Positions 7,849-17,278 of a stretch of 64,000 nucleotides of DNA are shown here, piece by piece. The position numbers and the translations under genes are program-made. How positions within the stretch are numbered: position 1 is the stretch's first letter; each line of letters opens with the position of its first letter. The notes under the pieces were generated by a model that was not told where the DNA came from, did no database searches, and saw only the letters and a program-made list of their open reading frames with translations. The DNA comes from an uncultured Agathobacter sp. (GTDB taxonomy: Bacteria; Bacillota; Clostridia; Lachnospirales; Lachnospiraceae), in NCBI GenBank assembly GCA_934359755.1, contig CAKRLV010000008.1, positions 55,530 through 119,529 on the forward strand. The letters are read 5' to 3'.

Positions 7849-9960
7849 ATGACAAAGAATAAGAAGAACTTTAAGGCAAAAACAAAAAATAATTCTAATA
7901 TGAGGAAAAAGACAGGTACAGCAAACGTTAAAAAGAAGACATCGAAGATTGCTTATAAATTAATTACAGCATTTATTATTCCAGTTGTATTGATAATCAT
8001 ACTTGGTGTTTTATCTTATAAGAATGCTTCAAGCTTTATTGCATCGCAGTATGTCGATTCGATAGATGCCGAGCTTGAGACAACAAGTGCGTACAGTACT
8101 TTGCTGTGCACGAATGTAGAGGATAAGACAACAGAGATTGTATCGAACAAGACTTTTAGTACATTTTACTCTAGGTATGCTGGTTCAACGAAGGCTGAGG
8201 CTATGGATTATCTTAGAAATTCCACAGCACTTTTACAGCAGGCAAGAGCAACATGCGATTACATATACAGCTATGAAGTAATCTCAAGTAAGGGTGGCAA
8301 TCTTACATCTGGCTCAAAGAAGATAGGTGACAATGCTTATAATGATTTTTCAAAGACAGATGAAGCTAAGAACATAAAAAAGGGAAAAGGTGTATGGACT
8401 GGATTTCACAAGTACATCGACGAGAACTTTGATATTTCTGAAAATGATTATGCTCTTGCATACACAAGAATGCTTGACAAAGGGCAGGGATATTTATTCT
8501 TTGACGTAAACTACAAGACTATCGATGATATGCTTGAGAAGATTGGCAACGAGACAAACGTGGCGGGACTTGTGACTTCAGATGGCAGAGAGATACTTAA
8601 GGTCGGAAGTGATGTTAAGCTTAATACAGATGGCGGACTTTTTTATGGCAAGGATTTCTATGAGTCTGCCACGCAGCAGAGCGAAGGTGGTCACAGCTAT
8701 GTCACAGTTGAGGGCAGGAAGCACTTATTTGTATATGAACCAATCTCTGATACAGGAATTACACTCTGTGTGCTAGTGCCAGAGAGTGCAATCTTAAGCA
8801 CTGCAAATTCTATCAGGGTACTTACAATAGTCATGGTTATTATATCAGCTATCATAGCTTTGGTAATTGGAATAATCTTATCAGAAAGTATTGCAGTAGA
8901 GGTAAATAAACTTGCCAAGTCAATGAACAAAGTAGCAGAGGGAGATTTCACTACTGATTTCAGTTCAAAGCGTAAAGATGAATTTCTATTGCTGGCAATG
9001 GGAATGAAGGATATGCTTTCGCATATTCGTGATATTTTTGCAAAGATTCAGAACTTTTCAAATAGGGTAAACAGTTCTGCGGCTGATGTATCAAATACTA
9101 CTAATCAAATGGTATATTCCATGGGCGATATTAATAGTGCCATGGAGCATGTAGCTGACAGTGTAGCCCACCAGGTACAGGAAGCAGAAGCGTGTCTTCA
9201 GGAACTTTCAAGCTTTTCAGAGAAGCTAAACGATGCATATATGTATGCAAGTAATATTGAATCAGAATCGCACAAGACAATTGAGTCTGTCGAGGATGGA
9301 AAGAAGCAGACTGCAAATCTCAGTGAAAAAGCGGATATAGCAACAGAACTTACAAGAAAGCTTGTCACAGATATCACTGCGGTTGCAGATGCATCTGATG
9401 CAATCGGAGGAATTGTTGAGACAATCCAAAGTATCGCAGCGCAGACTAATCTTTTGTCTTTAAATGCATCAATTGAGGCGGCAAGAGCAGGAGAAGCCGG
9501 AAAGGGATTTGCTGTAGTAGCTGATGAGATAAGAAAACTTGCAGAGCAGTCGTCTGATGCGGTTGATCAGATTAAGGTGATTATTTTAAATATTCAGTCT
9601 CACACGAATACTACAGTAGCCTGTGCAAAAGATACTGAGCTTCATTTAAGTGAGCAGGCGCAGTCGATTGAAGAGACAATAGATGTATTTACAGGTATTG
9701 CAGGCTATGTAGAGGAAATGATAGACAGTCTTAGGCATATTACTGAGAATATGCAGAATATGGTAGAGAATAAAAATCAGGTTCTTGAATCAATGAAAGA
9801 TATTGTATCTGTATCAGAAAATACAGCTGCATCTACAGAAGAAGTAACAGCGACTGTAAATGGACAGCTTGACGAGGCACAGAAGCTTGCAGATGAGGCT
9901 GGACATTTGTCAGAGGAAGTGCAGCAGCTTAATGAATCCATGAACAGATATATTATCTAG
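7849..9960 (+). CDS. methyl-accepting chemotaxis protein in the mannan locus
   Basis: This membrane chemoreceptor has 703 residues. A Lys-rich cytoplasmic leader (1-33) precedes membrane segment 1 (about 35-57), an extracytoplasmic dCACHE-like sensor of about 260 residues, membrane segment 2 (about 321-345), a HAMP linker, and a long coiled-coil signalling domain. The hairpin tip shows the hallmark QTNLLSLNASIEAARAGEAG and GFAVVADEIRKLAEQ (about 525-560). It would control CheA and flagellar behaviour. GGAGGGGAGAGCCT precedes the ATG, and the gene sits 22 bp after the CE17 gene in the same direction, so it is probably co-induced by mannan. The ligand is unknown. No C-terminal CheR-binding pentapeptide is present. 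Confidence 0.95.
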   Translation: MTKNKKNFKAKTKNNSNMRKKTGTANVKKKTSKIAYKLITAFIIPVVLIIILGVLSYKNASSFIASQYVDSIDAELETTSAYSTLLCTNVEDKTTEIVSNKTFSTFYSRYAGSTKAEAMDYLRNSTALLQQARATCDYIYSYEVISSKGGNLTSGSKKIGDNAYNDFSKTDEAKNIKKGKGVWTGFHKYIDENFDISENDYALAYTRMLDKGQGYLFFDVNYKTIDDMLEKIGNETNVAGLVTSDGREILKVGSDVKLNTDGGLFYGKDFYESATQQSEGGHSYVTVEGRKHLFVYEPISDTGITLCVLVPESAILSTANSIRVLTIVMVIISAIIALVIGIILSESIAVEVNKLAKSMNKVAEGDFTTDFSSKRKDEFLLLAMGMKDMLSHIRDIFAKIQNFSNRVNSSAADVSNTTNQMVYSMGDINSAMEHVADSVAHQVQEAEACLQELSSFSEKLNDAYMYASNIESESHKTIESVEDGKKQTANLSEKADIATELTRKLVTDITAVADASDAIGGIVETIQSIAAQTNLLSLNASIEAARAGEAGKGFAVVADEIRKLAEQSSDAVDQIKVIILNIQSHTNTTVACAKDTELHLSEQAQSIEETIDVFTGIAGYVEEMIDSLRHITENMQNMVENKNQVLESMKDIVSVSENTAASTEEVTATVNGQLDEAQKLADEAGHLSEEVQQLNESMNRYII

Positions 9961-10060
9961 GAAATATGGATGGATATATGATATTTTAATGCATAAAAGG
10001 CAGTTATAGCAGGATTTATATTATGGATGACAGATAAAATATACAGATAAAGGAGCAAAA

Positions 10061-12373
10061 ATGTTTAGAGACGATTTCGTATGGGGTGTGGCAAGCAGTG
10101 CCTACCAGATAGAAGGAATGAGCAAAGATGATGGACATGGAGAGACAATCTGGGAAGATTTTTTCGACGAAGGAAAAGGCTTCGGCAGCGATAATGGAAA
10201 AGTAACATGTGATCATCTTAACAGATACAAAGAAGATATTGCACTGATGAAGAATATGGGAATCAAGGCATACCGCTTTTCTATCAGCTGGTCGAGAATA
10301 ATGCCAGAGGGTGTTGGAAAAGTAAACCAGAAAGCAATAGATACATACAGGGATATGATTCTTACAATGCATGAGAATGGAATAACACCATATATTACTT
10401 TATTTCATTGGGAATTTCCCAAGGCACTTTATCATAAAGGTGGATGGCTCAACCGTGATGTAGTAGAATGGTTTGGTGAGTATGCAAAGGTTGTAGCAGA
10501 GAATTTCTCTGATATATGTGAGAATTTTATCACAATAAATGAGCCACAGTGTGTCATAAGCCTTGGACTTTTAAATGGTGTTCATGCACCGGGGCTTAAG
10601 CTGTCAGTAAAGGATACATTCCTTGCGACACATCATCTTCTTATGGCGCATGGTAATGCTGTTATTAATCTTAGAAAATATTCTAAGCGTGATATCAAAA
10701 TCGGTTTTGCACCAACTGGTGGTGTGGCTTATCCTTTTACAGACAGTAAAGAGGATATCGAGGCTGCAAAGAAAGTGTATTTTGGATTTTACAATCCTAT
10801 TGACAACTGGGCATGGAACGTATCATGGTTCAGTGATCCTGTTTTCCTTGGTTCATATCCAAAGGAAGGTATTGAAAAGTATGAGGACTATTTACCAGAG
10901 ATTACCAAAGAAGATATGGAACTTATTCATCAACCGCTCGATTTCATGGGACAAAATATATATAATGGATATTATGTGAGAGCTGGTAAGGATGGAGAGA
11001 TTGAATTTGTAAACAGAAAGCCTGGATATACCAAGACTGCAGTAGACTGGCCTGTCACTCCAGAGGCTTTCTATTATGGAATCAAGTTCCTCACAGAGAG
11101 ATATCCATTGCCGCTTTACATTACAGAAAATGGAATGGCTTGTCATGACAGCATCTCACCAGATGGAAGAATTCACGACAATGACAGAATTAATTTTCTT
11201 GATTCATATATATATGCAATGCAAAGAGCTGTTGATGAGGGCACCAATGTAAAAGGATATTTTACATGGACATTCCTTGACAACCTTGAGTGGGAAAAAG
11301 GATTTACATCACGCTTTGGTCTTGTCTATGTAGATTTTCTTACACAGCAAAGAATAGTAAAAGATTCAGGATTCTGGTATCAGGAGGTAATTGAAATGAA
11401 TGGAAGAAATTTGTCGGGAAATCAGGCAGATGAGAATATCATATTCCTTGACCCAGTATGTACACACAATATCTGGGGAGGAAGCAGATTAAGAGAGCAG
11501 TTCGGATACAAATATCAGGGTGATGACCTTGGAGAATGCTGGGGAATATCAGCACATCCAAACGGAGATGGAACAGTTAAATTTGGTAAGTTTGCAGGCA
11601 AGAAGCTTTCGCAGATGTGGAATGAACATCCTGAGCTTTTTGGAAATCTTGACTATGACAGATTTCCGCTTCTTATCAAAATTATCGATGCTAAGTCTGA
11701 CTTAAGTATTCAGGTGCACCCAAACGATGAATATGCAAAGGTTCATGAGAATGGTTCATTTGGAAAGACAGAGTGCTGGTATGTGCTTGATGGTCCAGAT
11801 GATGCAGCACTTGTAATCGGACATAATGCCAGGACAAAAGAAGAACTTGACAGCATGATTGATGAGGGAAGATGGTCTGAATTTATCAGAGAGATTCCAG
11901 TTAAAAAAGGTGATTTCATCCAGATTGATCCAGGAACAGTCCATGCAATAAAGGGTGGTCTTCTCATATTAGAGACACAGCAGAACAGTGATATTACATA
12001 CAGAGTATATGATTATGACAGACTTTCAAATGGTAAGCCAAGAGAACTTCATATAAGTCAGAGTAAGGATGTAATCACAGTTCCGGCAGCTCCAGTTGAA
12101 GAGAGTATTATAGATACTGATTGTGGTGACAAGGTAAATGAACTTGTTACATTATACAGCTGCAAGTATTACACAGTATTTAAGATGAGTCTTGACGGAA
12201 AGGCTCAGTTTGAGCAGGAATATCCATTCCTTAATGTTACTATTACAGATGGAAGTGGAATTATAAATGGAAATCCTGTAAATAAGGGAGATCATATGAT
12301 TATTCCTAATGGATTTGGAACAGTACAGATGCAGGGCAAATTTGAGATGATTGCATCTACTGTTGTTAAATAG
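10061..12373 (+). CDS. GH1 beta-glucosidase fused to type I mannose-6-phosphate isomerase
   Basis: One uninterrupted 770-codon frame encodes two enzymes. Residues 1 to about 445 are a GH1 beta-glycosidase: FVWGVASSAYQIEG, acid/base Glu161 in TINEPQ, nucleophile Glu356 in ITENGM. Residues about 458-770 are a cupin-type phosphomannose isomerase (ManA) with metal ligands in QVHPND, the Glu of TECWYV and the His of GTVHAI. The GH1 part would release terminal glucose (or mannose) from glucomannan oligosaccharides, and the ManA part converts mannose 6-phosphate to fructose 6-phosphate. Both act in the cytoplasm. An excellent internal ribosome binding site at the domain junction suggests ManA may also be made alone. 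AAAGGAG precedes the first ATG. Confidence 0.93.
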   Translation: MFRDDFVWGVASSAYQIEGMSKDDGHGETIWEDFFDEGKGFGSDNGKVTCDHLNRYKEDIALMKNMGIKAYRFSISWSRIMPEGVGKVNQKAIDTYRDMILTMHENGITPYITLFHWEFPKALYHKGGWLNRDVVEWFGEYAKVVAENFSDICENFITINEPQCVISLGLLNGVHAPGLKLSVKDTFLATHHLLMAHGNAVINLRKYSKRDIKIGFAPTGGVAYPFTDSKEDIEAAKKVYFGFYNPIDNWAWNVSWFSDPVFLGSYPKEGIEKYEDYLPEITKEDMELIHQPLDFMGQNIYNGYYVRAGKDGEIEFVNRKPGYTKTAVDWPVTPEAFYYGIKFLTERYPLPLYITENGMACHDSISPDGRIHDNDRINFLDSYIYAMQRAVDEGTNVKGYFTWTFLDNLEWEKGFTSRFGLVYVDFLTQQRIVKDSGFWYQEVIEMNGRNLSGNQADENIIFLDPVCTHNIWGGSRLREQFGYKYQGDDLGECWGISAHPNGDGTVKFGKFAGKKLSQMWNEHPELFGNLDYDRFPLLIKIIDAKSDLSIQVHPNDEYAKVHENGSFGKTECWYVLDGPDDAALVIGHNARTKEELDSMIDEGRWSEFIREIPVKKGDFIQIDPGTVHAIKGGLLILETQQNSDITYRVYDYDRLSNGKPRELHISQSKDVITVPAAPVEESIIDTDCGDKVNELVTLYSCKYYTVFKMSLDGKAQFEQEYPFLNVTITDGSGIINGNPVNKGDHMIIPNGFGTVQMQGKFEMIASTVVK
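11382..11398 (+). promoter_or_regulatory. internal ribosome binding site and in-frame ATG at GH1/ManA junction
   Basis: AGGAGG is followed after 8 nt by an in-frame ATG (codon 446 of the fusion), exactly where the GH1 domain ends and the ManA domain is about to begin. Initiation here would give a free phosphomannose isomerase of 325 residues, the normal length of a stand-alone enzyme. The site could be a relic of two genes merged by stop-codon loss, or an active second start. Confidence 0.6.
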
Positions 12374-12394
12374 TTATGAAATGGAAGGAGTACG

Positions 12395-14092
12395 ATGATG
12401 AAAGAAGAAATTTTAAAGCAGTATGAGTTATGGTGTGCAAAGGCAGATGCTGATGCAGATGTAGTAGAGGAACTTAAGAAAATCGCTGGAGACGAGGACA
12501 AGATCGAGGATGCATTCTATCGTAACCTTGCATTTGGAACTGGTGGACTTAGAGGTGTTATCGGAGCTGGAACAAACAGAATGAATGTTTATACAGTTTC
12601 TAAAGCATCACAGGGACTTGCTAATTATGTGATAAATAATTTTGCAGAAGATGCAAGAAGCATCGCTGTAAGCTATGATTCAAGAATCAAATCTGATTTA
12701 TTTGCAAAGGTTGCATCAAGCGTTTTTGCAGCAAATGGAATTAAGGTATATATTTATCCACAGCTTATGCCAACACCATGTCTGTCATATGCCGTAAGAG
12801 CACTTAACTGTGCAGCTGGAATTATGGTAACAGCATCACACAACCCATCTAAGTATAATGGTTACAAGGTATATGGAGCTGATGGATGCCAGATTACTAC
12901 TGAGGCAGCTGAGATAATTCTTTCGGAGATTGAGAAGCTTGATATATTTGCTGACGTAAAGAATGGTGATTTTGATGCACTTCTTAATGATGGTAAGATT
13001 TCATACATCTCTGAACAGGTATATACAGACTTCACAGAAGAAGTTAAGAAACAGTCTATGCTTGGAGCTGATGATGAGATTGACAAGAATGTAGCAATCG
13101 TATATTCACCACTTAATGGTACAGGACTTAAGCCTGTTACAAGAGCATTGAAAGAGACTGGATTTACAAATATCACACTCGTAGAGGAACAGGCAAATCC
13201 AGACGGAAACTTCCCTACATGCCCATATCCAAATCCAGAGATTAAAGAGGCTATGGCACTTGGAATGGAGTATGCCAAGAAAAACAATGCAGACCTTCTT
13301 CTTGCAACAGACCCTGATTGTGACCGTGTAGGTATTGCAGTAAAGGATAAGAACGGAGAGTATGTACTTCTTTCAGGAAACCAGACAGGATGTCTTTTAT
13401 TGGATTATGTATGTTCAAGAAGAATCGCTAACAAGACAATGCCTGCTAATCCGGTAATGGTTAAGACTATTGTTACAACAGACCTTGGACAGAGAATTGC
13501 AGAGCATTATGGTGTTTCTACAGTTAATGTGCTCACAGGATTTAAGTTTATCGGAGAGCACATCGGACGTCTTGAAGCGGCAGGTCATGCTGATTCATAT
13601 ATCTTCGGATTCGAGGAGAGCTACGGATACCTTAGCGGTTCATATGTAAGAGACAAAGATGCAGTAGACGGAGCATTCTTAATCTGCGAGATGTTTGCAT
13701 ATTACAAGACAAAGGGAATCAGCCTTATCGATAAGCTTGAGGAACTTTACAGCATATATGGCTACAGCCTTAATACACTTCATTCATTTGAATTTGAAGG
13801 TGCATCTGGATTCGAGAAGATGCAGAATATAATGGCTAAATTCAGAGAGGGAATAAATGTAATTGGTGGCAGGAAGGTTGACAGATGCCTCGATTATAAT
13901 ACTGGAATTGATGGTCTTCCAAAATCAGATGTTCTTAAATTCTATCTCGAAGGAGAATCTTCTGTAGTAGTAAGACCTTCAGGAACGGAGCCAAAGCTCA
14001 AACTTTACATTTCAGTAAGTGCTAAGGACGAAGCACAGGCAGGAGAACTAGAGCAGAAAATAGTTGCAGACCTTAATGCCTTTTTTGTATAA
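12395..14092 (+). CDS. alpha-D-phosphohexomutase (phosphomannomutase/phosphoglucomutase)
   Basis: This cytoplasmic mutase has 565 residues. The phosphoserine loop is TASHNPSKYNG (Ser148), the metal-binding loop is ATDPDCDRVG, the sugar-binding loop is FGFEESYGY, and the phosphate-binding RPSGTEPKLK lies near the C-terminus. The length and motif spelling fit the long Firmicute PgcA-type branch. In this locus it should convert mannose 1-phosphate from the two GH130 phosphorylases to mannose 6-phosphate for the ManA domain encoded just upstream, so the pair completes the route to fructose 6-phosphate. GGAGTACG precedes two tandem ATGs (12395, 12398), and either could be used. Confidence 0.93.
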   Translation: MMKEEILKQYELWCAKADADADVVEELKKIAGDEDKIEDAFYRNLAFGTGGLRGVIGAGTNRMNVYTVSKASQGLANYVINNFAEDARSIAVSYDSRIKSDLFAKVASSVFAANGIKVYIYPQLMPTPCLSYAVRALNCAAGIMVTASHNPSKYNGYKVYGADGCQITTEAAEIILSEIEKLDIFADVKNGDFDALLNDGKISYISEQVYTDFTEEVKKQSMLGADDEIDKNVAIVYSPLNGTGLKPVTRALKETGFTNITLVEEQANPDGNFPTCPYPNPEIKEAMALGMEYAKKNNADLLLATDPDCDRVGIAVKDKNGEYVLLSGNQTGCLLLDYVCSRRIANKTMPANPVMVKTIVTTDLGQRIAEHYGVSTVNVLTGFKFIGEHIGRLEAAGHADSYIFGFEESYGYLSGSYVRDKDAVDGAFLICEMFAYYKTKGISLIDKLEELYSIYGYSLNTLHSFEFEGASGFEKMQNIMAKFREGINVIGGRKVDRCLDYNTGIDGLPKSDVLKFYLEGESSVVVRPSGTEPKLKLYISVSAKDEAQAGELEQKIVADLNAFFV

Positions 14093-14122
14093 TAGTATAA
14101 AAGGACCAGGGAAGGTGATGGT

Positions 14123-16417
14123 ATGCATAGAAGAACAGTAATAGGGGTTTTAGTTGCGGGAATAGCCGACAATTTTACAGTTCAGACCTGTAGGGGCGTA
14201 ATGAAAAAGGCAAAAGAATGCGATGTTGACATCGTAATTATGCCTGGAAAGTACGTTGACAGAGATCTTACGCAGAACAGGGAAATTATGTATGAGTACC
14301 AGTATAATACGCTTTTTACATATGCTTTATCGGGTAGAGTAGATGCGATTATAGTGATAGCGGGAAGTATATGTTGTATGACAACCATGGAAAGAACAAA
14401 GGAATTTCTAGACGAATTTAAGGAGATTCCATGTGTTCTTCTGGGATGCAAGATGGATGGCTATCTGAGTGTGAACTATGATAATTATCTTGGCATTAGG
14501 GAAGGTATAGAGTATCTTATTAAGAAGCTTGGCTGCAAGAAGATTGCAATGATGGGCGGACCTGATGACAATACCGATGCGATTGAGCGTAAGGATACTT
14601 TCTTTAAGGTATTAAATGAATATGGTATTGAAGTAGATGAGGATACGTATATACCAGGAGATCTCACCAAATCCCAGAGAGAAGAATTTGGTAATTACAT
14701 TGACAAACATCCAGATTTAGAGGCTGTTGTCTGCGTAAATGATGATACAGCTTTAAGTTTTTACAATGCAATGCTGGACAGAAATCTTGTACCTGGTGAG
14801 GACATTTATGTCATGGGATATGACAATACCCTTCAGGGTGCAAAAGCAAAGCCGGCACTTTCTACGGTTATGGCTGATGTCACATCGCTAGGTGGCAGGG
14901 CTTTTGATCTGCTTATTGAAGTGCTTGCTGGCAAAAAAGTAGAGAGTGTTGTTGTACCTACGAAGTTTATTAAGCGTGATTCATTCGGTACTGCGAAGAA
15001 TCTTAATAGAAATGCTCAGGAGAACAGACTGAATCGGGAATACATAGACTATTATTATGATGAGATATTCTACAGGTATACGATAGAGGTAAATGACAAC
15101 AGACTGCGCTTTCTTTTCAGAACAATTATGGAACTCATAATAGATTACTATGAGAACATAAATGATATTGATGAAGATGATGGAACGTTGGTCAGACTTA
15201 TAAATACTTTTATGCATATGGGGGCATTGAAATATGCTGATGTCGAGAATCTTTTATGGCATATAGAAGAGACATATCAGCTGTTTCTTATCCTGTATGA
15301 GAAGCATGGAGCTGTAAGAAGAATTGCATCAGCCATAGCTGACATATATAGGGAAATTATTATTTCAGAAGAGCAGATACAGGGCGATATGATGGAACGT
15401 AATGATAATAAGAATTATGATTTTAAGACTTTTGTTACATCGAGCATGCAGTTTGAAAATGGCGCAGACCAGAACTATAGTGTTCTGTTACAGAGACTTA
15501 GCTGGCTTGATGTGAAGAATGCAGATTTGTATTTGTATGCAGAGCCTATTATGCATCTTTACAAGGAGAAATTTACAGTTCCAAATCATGTTTATCTGAT
15601 GGCATCACTTCGTGATGGCAATGTACAGAATATAAGGGCTGGAAGAAAAAGGAGACGTACCTCGGAGATATTTAGGAGTGCTATTTTTACAGTAGGTTCA
15701 AGAGTCAAGATAATACTTCCTATATTTTCCAATGAGAGTATGTATGGACTTCTATTATGTGATATGACTGAGCGGATGTACAATAACGCTGAATTCGTAG
15801 TTGGACAGCTCGGTTCAGCAGCTAAGATGCTTTATCTTCTTAAATCAAGTGAGCGTATACAGAATGAATATGAGCTTACTATGGTTACATTAAGGGACAA
15901 TAATATTGCACTTGATGCACTTGCCAAGTTAGATGGACTTACAGGAATACTGAACAGACGTGGTTTTACAGAAGCAGCCAAGATGCGAATGGAGAAGAAT
16001 AGGGATACTCATAAGATGAGTCTTGTCGCATATATTGATATGAACAATCTTAAGATTGTTAATGACAGATATGGACATGACGAGGGTGATTTCTCTATTA
16101 AGCATATTAGCAATACATTGACAGGTCTTTTTGCAGAGGGGGTAGTTGGCAGACTTGGTGGTGATGAATTTGCACTTGTCTGTGATTATGATGGCGATGA
16201 CAATGGCAATGGTGATGGAAGTGAGATTGTCTCACATATTTATAAGACATTTGCAGACTTTAATGAGACGAGCGATAAACCATATAATGTAACTGTATCT
16301 GTCGGTGTATGTTGTGTTGACAGTGAGAATTATATCGAATTACAGGAAGCGCTTGGATATGCCGATGAAAAATTGTATATAGAAAAGCAGCATCGAGTAA
16401 AGAATGTTGCAAAATAA
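14123..16417 (+). CDS. LacI-type sugar-sensor/GAF-like/GGDEF protein, no DNA-binding domain
   Basis: This 764-residue soluble protein has no signal peptide or membrane segment. Residues 5 to about 295 form a complete LacI-family periplasmic-binding-fold domain (VIGVLVAGIADNF, CVNDDTALSFYNAM, VMGYDN), but the helix-turn-helix that precedes it in repressors is absent. A linker and a GAF-like segment (about 480-605) follow. The C-terminal GGDEF domain has LDGLTGILNRRGF and intact RLGGDEF (679-683). The RxxD inhibitory site is missing (FAEG at 670-673). It should synthesise cyclic di-GMP in response to an internal sugar, probably a mannan product, since it closes the mannan operon. GAAGGTGATG precedes the ATG. 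Confidence 0.88.
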   Translation: MHRRTVIGVLVAGIADNFTVQTCRGVMKKAKECDVDIVIMPGKYVDRDLTQNREIMYEYQYNTLFTYALSGRVDAIIVIAGSICCMTTMERTKEFLDEFKEIPCVLLGCKMDGYLSVNYDNYLGIREGIEYLIKKLGCKKIAMMGGPDDNTDAIERKDTFFKVLNEYGIEVDEDTYIPGDLTKSQREEFGNYIDKHPDLEAVVCVNDDTALSFYNAMLDRNLVPGEDIYVMGYDNTLQGAKAKPALSTVMADVTSLGGRAFDLLIEVLAGKKVESVVVPTKFIKRDSFGTAKNLNRNAQENRLNREYIDYYYDEIFYRYTIEVNDNRLRFLFRTIMELIIDYYENINDIDEDDGTLVRLINTFMHMGALKYADVENLLWHIEETYQLFLILYEKHGAVRRIASAIADIYREIIISEEQIQGDMMERNDNKNYDFKTFVTSSMQFENGADQNYSVLLQRLSWLDVKNADLYLYAEPIMHLYKEKFTVPNHVYLMASLRDGNVQNIRAGRKRRRTSEIFRSAIFTVGSRVKIILPIFSNESMYGLLLCDMTERMYNNAEFVVGQLGSAAKMLYLLKSSERIQNEYELTMVTLRDNNIALDALAKLDGLTGILNRRGFTEAAKMRMEKNRDTHKMSLVAYIDMNNLKIVNDRYGHDEGDFSIKHISNTLTGLFAEGVVGRLGGDEFALVCDYDGDDNGNGDGSEIVSHIYKTFADFNETSDKPYNVTVSVGVCCVDSENYIELQEALGYADEKLYIEKQHRVKNVAK

Positions 16418-16421
16418 TAAT

Positions 16422-16458
16422 AAAAGAACTTCTCCGCCACAAAGAGAAGTTCTTTTTT
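16422..16458. terminator. bidirectional rho-independent terminator
   Basis: A perfect 13-bp stem (AAAAGAACTTCTC with GAGAAGTTCTTTT) surrounds a 9-nt loop, with T-runs on both strands. It ends the mannan locus from the left and the converging zinc-ribbon gene from the right. Confidence 0.9.
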
Positions 16459-16489
16459 AATTCCCAATTTGTCAATGTAACATTTCAAA

Positions 16490-17266
16490 TTAGTAAGCTC
16501 TGTTAGCATTATAGTTATTATAAGCAGCACAGATTGCATTTGTATTTTTGATGATAATGTGAAGTGCGATGAATGGTCCGATACCGCAGAGTAATGAACC
16601 AAAAAGCATCCACATAAGAACTGTTGTACCATTCTCCTGGAAGTTCATTCCATATCTTGGAGCGTTAACAGCAAGTCTGTTACCAACTTTGTAATACCAT
16701 ATCCATGAATAGATACCACAAGTAACAATTGAAAGTAAAAGAAACATAAGTAATCCTGAAGTAGGATTTCCATCACCATCGCATGCAATATTTAAATCGC
16801 GTGAAAGTGCGTAGATGAAATAAAAATTATAGATACCGCAAGTAACAATTGAAAGTAAAATGACAACTAATAAGCTTCTGTCTGTTTTTAACATAAATCC
16901 TCCTCTTTGTGGATTTGGTGTATTACCATATCCTCCGTTAGTGTTGTTGGAGTATCCGTTATTATATGGTGGAATATTACCGTTGCCGGAATATCCATTC
17001 GCATATGGTGGGACACTTCCTGTATTTTGTGTGGCATTGTTATCTGGAGTAATTCCTATATCATCGGCCATTTCTTTGACCGCTCCATTCAAGTTATTTT
17101 CGAGATTGTGGTAGGCATCTGCAGCTTTGTTAGTTAAATCTGATGTAGCATCACCAAGCTTTGATTCAATATTCTCAACGAAATTCTGGGATGTGAGATT
17201 AGAACCACAATTGGGACAAAAACTGCCGTTATCCTTCACTTCTGTTCCGCATTTTGGACAAAACAT
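16490..17266 (-). CDS. zinc-ribbon/DUF4234 membrane protein
   Basis: This 258-residue protein of unknown function begins with a two-cysteine-pair zinc ribbon (FCPKCGTEV and FCPNCGSNL, residues 2-20). A hydrophilic linker rich in Asn, Gly, Pro and Tyr follows (about 75-125), then a DUF4234 membrane domain with repeated SIVTCGIY motifs and the typical WYYKVGNRLA. GGAGGATC precedes the ATG on this strand. It lies 12 bp downstream of the DUF2752 gene in the same direction, a pairing common in Clostridia. DUF4234 has no established biochemical role. Two segments of the membrane domain are a 30-bp near-exact duplication. Confidence 0.85.
   Translation of the reverse strand: MFCPKCGTEVKDNGSFCPNCGSNLTSQNFVENIESKLGDATSDLTNKAADAYHNLENNLNGAVKEMADDIGITPDNNATQNTGSVPPYANGYSGNGNIPPYNNGYSNNTNGGYGNTPNPQRGGFMLKTDRSLLVVILLSIVTCGIYNFYFIYALSRDLNIACDGDGNPTSGLLMFLLLSIVTCGIYSWIWYYKVGNRLAVNAPRYGMNFQENGTTVLMWMLFGSLLCGIGPFIALHIIIKNTNAICAAYNNYNANRAY
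16711..16860 (-). repeat. 30-bp direct repeat within the DUF4234 gene, 120-bp period
   Basis: Bases 16711-16740 and 16831-16860 are identical except for one A/G difference. Each copy encodes an LLSIVTCGIY segment, and the copies are exactly 40 codons apart. Near-identity at the DNA level, not only at the protein level, suggests a recent duplication or gene conversion between the two membrane repeats. Confidence 0.85.
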
Positions 17267-17278
17267 AATTGATCCTCC

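Noticed and set aside
12862..13287. 141-codon minus-strand frame opposite the phosphohexomutase
   Set aside because: It is an antisense shadow produced by codon bias; Ser-rich composition and no start signal.
16976..17110. Repetitive Gly/Asn/Tyr codons in the DUF4234 linker as a possible repeat array
   Set aside because: The units are short, irregular codon repeats in a coding linker and not CRISPR-like or separately mobile.
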